Source of the DNA: Curtobacterium luteum
Lineage (GTDB): Bacteria; Actinomycetota; Actinomycetes; Actinomycetales; Microbacteriaceae
DNA length: 50,928 bases
Assembly: GCF_001475545.1 (NCBI RefSeq)
Contig: NZ_LDQC01000037.1
Span: 1 to 50,928 of the forward strand
Direction of reading: 5' to 3'
Shown: one piece after another, positions 47,895 to 50,928 of the stretch
How positions within the stretch are numbered: the first letter of the stretch is position 1
How the letters are laid out: each line of letters starts with the position of its first letter
The notes under the pieces: generated by a model
What the model saw: only the letters and a program-made list of their open reading frames with translations
Databases searched by the model: none
Told to the model about the DNA's origin: nothing
Position numbers and translations under genes: made by a program

Positions 47895-48803
47895 TCAGAT
47901 GATCGGGGGACGGCCGGCGAGTGTCATCCGCCCGATGGTCAACCACCCCATGGTCGCGGACGGACCGCAGTCCGCGGTCCAGCCTTCGCGGACGCCACCG
48001 AACCACGTCGACAGACGCCGGGGGTGCCGCCACCAGCGGGCGACCTGGACCGCGGCCCACGAGCCGACGTACAGCGGCCGCAGCACCGGCGGCAGGTTCC
48101 GCCGGGCGAGCCACACCCGGTTCCTGGCGTTCAGCCGGTAGTACTCACGGTGTCGCGCGGGGTCGATCGCGGGGTGGTGCGCGACGAGGTCCCCCGCGTA
48201 CCAGGTCCGTCGGCCGGCGTCCCACACGCGCCAGGCGAGCTCGATGCCCTCGTGTGCGTAGAAGTACGGCGCGCCCCAGCCACCGACCGCACGGTAGACG
48301 TCCGTGGGCAGCACGACGGCGCCCTCCCACACGGAGAACACCACCGACGACTCCGACGGCGATCCCTTGCGGATGCGCGGGATCCAGCGCGTGGGGTTCG
48401 CGGCACCGGTCGGGTCGACGACGCGGGGCTGCACGAGGCCGAGCGACGGGTCGTGCTCGAACAGCGCGATCGCGTCGCGCAGGAAGGTCGGCGACGGCAC
48501 CGAGGCGTCGTCGTCGAGGAAGAACAGGTAGTCGCCGTGGACGACCTCGGCTCCGGCGTTCCGCCCGGCAGGGATGCCGACGTTCTCGGGCAGGGCGAGG
48601 GCACGGACCCCCTCGGGCAGCCCGGTCGGCTCCCAGCCGTTGCCCACGCACACGACGTCGAGCTCGACGTCCTGCTGCGCGAGCACGCTCTCGAGGCCGC
48701 GCCGCAGGTCGTCGGGTCGGGTGCCCTGCGACAGGCTCACGACGGCGACGCGGGGTCGTTCCCGGTGCGGGACCGCGTGACGGCGCACGGTTCCTGGCGT
48801 CAC
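47895..48803 (-). CDS. Glycosyltransferase family 2
   Basis: 302 aa. GT-A fold: VAVVSLSQGTRPDDLRRGLESVL start, NVGIPAGRNAGAEVVHGDYLFFLDDDAS with the metal-binding DDD (about 97-99), and a later WEGAVVLPTDVYRAVGGW and HEGIELAWRVWDAG acceptor/ED-like region. It should transfer one sugar from a nucleotide sugar to the growing envelope polymer. No clear membrane segments, but the C-terminal Trp/Arg-rich part may sit on the membrane. The GTG at 48803 overlaps the stop of the preceding CDP-alcohol phosphotransferase (GTGA); 8 bp separate it from the next gene. Confidence 0.9.
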   Translation of the reverse strand: MTPGTVRRHAVPHRERPRVAVVSLSQGTRPDDLRRGLESVLAQQDVELDVVCVGNGWEPTGLPEGVRALALPENVGIPAGRNAGAEVVHGDYLFFLDDDASVPSPTFLRDAIALFEHDPSLGLVQPRVVDPTGAANPTRWIPRIRKGSPSESSVVFSVWEGAVVLPTDVYRAVGGWGAPYFYAHEGIELAWRVWDAGRRTWYAGDLVAHHPAIDPARHREYYRLNARNRVWLARRNLPPVLRPLYVGSWAAVQVARWWRHPRRLSTWFGGVREGWTADCGPSATMGWLTIGRMTLAGRPPII

Positions 48804-49618
48804 GCGCGGACCCGCTTGGAGGCGATGATCGCGAGGAAGTGCCCGGCGGTCGCGAGGACCGCGAGCGGCAGCAGAGCCCCGACGAGGATCCGCGACGCCG
48901 TCGTGTCACCGATGACGAGTCCGAGGAGCGCGAAGACGAAGGCGAGGATGCTCAGCTCGACGGAGTGGTACAGCCGGTGGAACGGCAGGAAGCGCGCGGC
49001 CTTCCGGAGCGTCGCGAGCCGGCGGCCGGACGGGGCGGTCGAGGCGTCGCGGCGGTCGACGAGCTTCTCGAGTCCGGCGTTCGCCCGGGCGACGTGCACC
49101 ATGTCGTTCAGTGCCTTGTTCAGGACGATCACGAGCCCGAGCGCGCAGCCGATCGTCGTCCACATCCAGTCCGCGCCGTGGATCGGCCACGTGGCCGCGC
49201 GGATGCCGAGGGCGATCGGGATGAGCCCCTCGGTCGTGTAGTGCCCGACCTTGTCGAGGAACACGCCGGCGGGCGAGTGGGTGCCGCGCCACCGAGCGAC
49301 CTCGCCGTCGCTGCAGTCCACGAGCATCTGCAGCTGTCCGAGCACGAGTGCCAGCGCCGCGCCCCAGATCCCCGGGATCAGCAGGGCGGCGGCGACGCTC
49401 CACCCGACCAGGATCATCAGGCCGGTGACCTGGTTCGCACTCACCCGGGTCTTCAGCAGCACCCAGGTCAGGTAGGGCGAGACGTCCCGGAGGTACAGCG
49501 ACGCGGTCCAGTGCTCGGCGTTCGCGCGCATCCTCACCGCGTCCGGCTGCGCGACCGCCCGGAGTTCGGCGATCGAGGTCGGCCGGGCGGCGCGTCCCCT
49601 GGTGGCGTCGTCGGTCAT
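48800..49618 (-). CDS. CDP-alcohol phosphatidyltransferase family protein
   Basis: 272-aa integral membrane protein with about six hydrophobic segments. The family motif is present as D101-C-S-D104-G, A108-R109, G118 and D122, but the last position, normally the Asp proposed as general base, is His126 (LDKVGHY). The residues before the first membrane helix (LYLRDVSPYLTWVLLKTRVSAN) are conserved in envelope-linked members. It should transfer an alcohol phosphate from a CDP-alcohol to an acceptor hydroxyl. The ATG at 49618 is chosen; GTG at 49627, in frame and overlapping the upstream stop, is equally possible. It is flanked by GT2 genes in one operon. Confidence 0.85.
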   Translation of the reverse strand: MTDDATRGRAARPTSIAELRAVAQPDAVRMRANAEHWTASLYLRDVSPYLTWVLLKTRVSANQVTGLMILVGWSVAAALLIPGIWGAALALVLGQLQMLVDCSDGEVARWRGTHSPAGVFLDKVGHYTTEGLIPIALGIRAATWPIHGADWMWTTIGCALGLVIVLNKALNDMVHVARANAGLEKLVDRRDASTAPSGRRLATLRKAARFLPFHRLYHSVELSILAFVFALLGLVIGDTTASRILVGALLPLAVLATAGHFLAIIASKRVRA

Positions 49619-49623
49619 CCCGA

Positions 49624-50667
49624 TCACCGTCCCGTGTGCGTCGTGAGGTCGGACGTCCTGGTCAGGAAGCCGATGATGAACCCGATCCCCCAGCCGACGT
49701 GGATGCACGGCAGGACGACGAGGAGCCAGAGGAGCGTCGCCGCCCCGGATCGCCGTGCCACGGCGACGGCGCCGACCACGACGAAGAGCAGGTACACGGC
49801 GGGCACCACGAACCCGAGCATCGCCCACGCCGCGCCGGTGCCGGTGGCCGCGCCGACGACACCGACGATCCCGGCGACGAGGCCGATCGCCATCGCCGCG
49901 ACCATCGCCGGCGGCACGAAGTAGCGCAGGCCGTTGTTCGCGGGGAACCGGCGGGCGAGTTCACCCCGCCAGAGCCCGGTCGCGACGAACTGCCGCACGA
50001 GCCGCTTCAGACTCGGCCGCGGCCGGTACGTGACGACGAGCTCCGGCGTGAACCAGACCGTGCCGCCGGTCTGCCGCAGCCGTCGGTTGAGCTCCCAGTC
50101 CTGGCCACGCTTGATGCCCTCGTCGAAGAGCCCGACCTCGAACAGACGGTCACGCCGGAACACGCCGAGGTACGCGGTCTCGGCCGGTCCGGCCTGCCCG
50201 CCGACGTGGTGTGGCGTACCCCCGAGCCCGACCCGACTGCCGTACGCGAGTGCCACCGCCCGTTCGAACGGCGTCCGCCCCTCGGCGTGCATGATGCCGC
50301 CGACGTTGTCCGCCCCGGACTCCTGCAGCACGCGGACCGCGATGCGCGTGTAGTCCCGCGGCAGCACCGAGTGTGCGTCCACCCGGACCACGACGGGGTG
50401 CTCCGACGCCCGGATCGCGACGTTCAGCCCGGCGGGGGTCGACCCGACCGGGTTCTCGATCGCCCGGATCCGAGGATCGGCCGCGCTCATCTCCGCGACG
50501 AGTTCGTTCGTGCCGTCGATCGACGGCCCGAGCGCGAGGATGACCTCGAACGGTCCGGGGTAGTCCTGATCGAGCAGGCTCTGCACGGCAGCGCGGACCT
50601 CGGTGACCTCGTTGAGCACGGGCATCACGTACGAGACGCCCGGCAGGGGCTGTCCGTCTGGCTGCAT
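49624..50667 (-). CDS. Glycosyltransferase family 2, membrane-bound
   Basis: 347 aa. The GT-A domain starts VSYVMPVLNEVTEV (about residue 11), with VVVRVDAHSVL (about 96) as the metal-binding DxH/DxD-type site and KRGQDWELNRRLRQTGG carrying the ED/QxxRW-like acceptor region (core GQDWELNRRLR about 188-198). Three or four C-terminal membrane segments follow (about 250-330). This layout is like ExoA/succinoglycan-type GT2 enzymes. The ATG at 50667 with a GAGGGA ribosome site is preferred; an upstream ATG at 50736 lies almost on top of a TAGGCT box and would be outside the transcript. First gene of the minus-strand operon. Confidence 0.88.
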   Translation of the reverse strand: MQPDGQPLPGVSYVMPVLNEVTEVRAAVQSLLDQDYPGPFEVILALGPSIDGTNELVAEMSAADPRIRAIENPVGSTPAGLNVAIRASEHPVVVRVDAHSVLPRDYTRIAVRVLQESGADNVGGIMHAEGRTPFERAVALAYGSRVGLGGTPHHVGGQAGPAETAYLGVFRRDRLFEVGLFDEGIKRGQDWELNRRLRQTGGTVWFTPELVVTYRPRPSLKRLVRQFVATGLWRGELARRFPANNGLRYFVPPAMVAAMAIGLVAGIVGVVGAATGTGAAWAMLGFVVPAVYLLFVVVGAVAVARRSGAATLLWLLVVLPCIHVGWGIGFIIGFLTRTSDLTTHTGR

Positions 50668-50737
50668 GCGTCCCTCGGGGTGGTGGCTTGGTGCGCGGGG
50701 CGCACCGCGAGCGGTGCCGCCCCGCAGAGCGACCATG

Positions 50738-50743
50738 AGCCTA
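50738..50743 (-). promoter_or_regulatory. Probable -10 box of the glycosyltransferase operon
   Basis: TAGGCT on the minus strand (50743 to 50738). It predicts a start near 50731 and a leader of about 64 nt for the ATG at 50667. Confidence 0.5.
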
Positions 50744-50765
50744 TCAAGCCGGCTCCGCGACGACG

Positions 50766-50805
50766 GACTGGAGGCCCGGTGCCAGCTGGCACCGGGCCTC
50801 CAGTC
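50766..50805. terminator. 40-bp perfect palindrome at the right edge
   Basis: Two perfectly complementary 20-nt arms meeting at CCAG|CTGG, with the GGAGGCCCGG core. It lies 11 nt past the stop of the minus-strand gene at the window edge and should terminate it; the glycosyltransferase promoter is just beyond. Confidence 0.8.
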
Positions 50806-50816
50806 AGTGGGTCGCG

Positions 50817-50928
50817 TCAGCTCTTGCTGTCGTACGTCCCGAGGGTCACGTCGGTCGTGTAGGACTTCCCGCCACGGAGGTAGGTGATCTCGGTCTTCGT
50901 GCCGCCCGCGAAGAAGCGCACCACCGCG
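50817..50928 (-). CDS. 3' end of a minus-strand gene, family uncertain
   Basis: Only the last 36 codons are present; the 5' part lies outside the window. The end reads VVRFFAGGTKTE then ITYLRGGKSYTTDVTLG. A strand-turn-strand followed by VTLG resembles the closing strands of a PDZ domain, as in HtrA-type serine proteases, but this is too short to assign. It is followed by a perfect palindrome. Confidence 0.5.
   Translation of the reverse strand, partial: AVVRFFAGGTKTEITYLRGGKSYTTDVTLGTYDSKS

Noticed and set aside
50667..50736. Start of the right-most glycosyltransferase at the ATG at 50736
   Set aside because: That ATG overlaps the region just after the TAGGCT -10 box, so it would be at or before the transcript start; the added residues lack homology and a ribosome site precedes the ATG at 50667.

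Overview
The window is GC-rich (roughly 70%) DNA from a high-GC Gram-positive. Gene content (gatCAB, ligA-mnmA, DUF3039, DUF3054, DUF3097, DUF1023 hydrolase), many GTG starts and TANNNT -10 boxes point to Actinobacteria, most likely Microbacteriaceae; Curtobacterium is my best guess, from gene content and style only. I see no transposase, integrase, phage gene, CRISPR array or rRNA. Codon use looks even, so this reads as chromosome.

Layout. 0.2-12.9 kb: an MpaB-type oxygenase, an acyl-CoA ligase, an APC-superfamily permease, a DrrA/DrrB-type ABC exporter, a Gly/Gln-rich hypothetical protein, a fusion of a GDPD-like domain (both catalytic His replaced) to an inositol monophosphatase, DUF3054, a hypothetical protein, DUF3097 and a zinc alcohol dehydrogenase. 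13.0-20.1 kb: a sugar operon in one direction (ROK regulator, solute-binding lipoprotein, two permeases, GH4 glycosidase, BadF/NagK-type kinase), closed by a 58-bp perfect palindrome. 20.2-20.65 kb: a repeat-rich non-coding stretch with a relic of a GlxA-type regulator. 20.66-22.6 kb: type III polyketide synthase plus methyltransferase. 22.8-34.1 kb: housekeeping genes (gatCAB, a class A penicillin-binding protein, a DUF1023 hydrolase, ligA, mnmA). 34.1-40.4 kb: an MFS permease, tRNA-Leu(UAG), DedA, murI-rph-rdgB, pncB and DUF3039. 40.7-43.5 kb: an ABC-2 exporter whose ATPase has a long disordered N-terminus. 43.9-50.7 kb: a cell-envelope glycopolymer locus in two convergent halves: cytidylyltransferase plus TagG/TagH-type exporter on +, and two GT2 enzymes, a CDP-alcohol phosphotransferase and a CDP-glycerol glycerophosphotransferase-like protein on -. 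The last 112 bases are the 3' end of a minus-strand gene.

How the parts fit. The sugar operon looks complete from uptake to phosphorylation to hydrolysis. The envelope locus pairs a CTP-dependent nucleotidyltransferase with a CDP-alcohol phosphotransferase, the two activities found fused in di-myo-inositol-phosphate synthesis enzymes, beside a polymer exporter; a teichoic-acid-like phosphopolymer is the natural inference.

Cross-cutting signals. (1) At least twelve genes have a TANNNT box exactly 6-7 nt before the start codon, the signature of leaderless mRNAs; this also fixes several starts. (2) A family of long GC palindromes with a GGAGGC/GCCTCC arm sits after genes, and a related one lies inside a coding region. 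(3) Short tandem arrays with different units lie at the 3' ends of several minus-strand genes.
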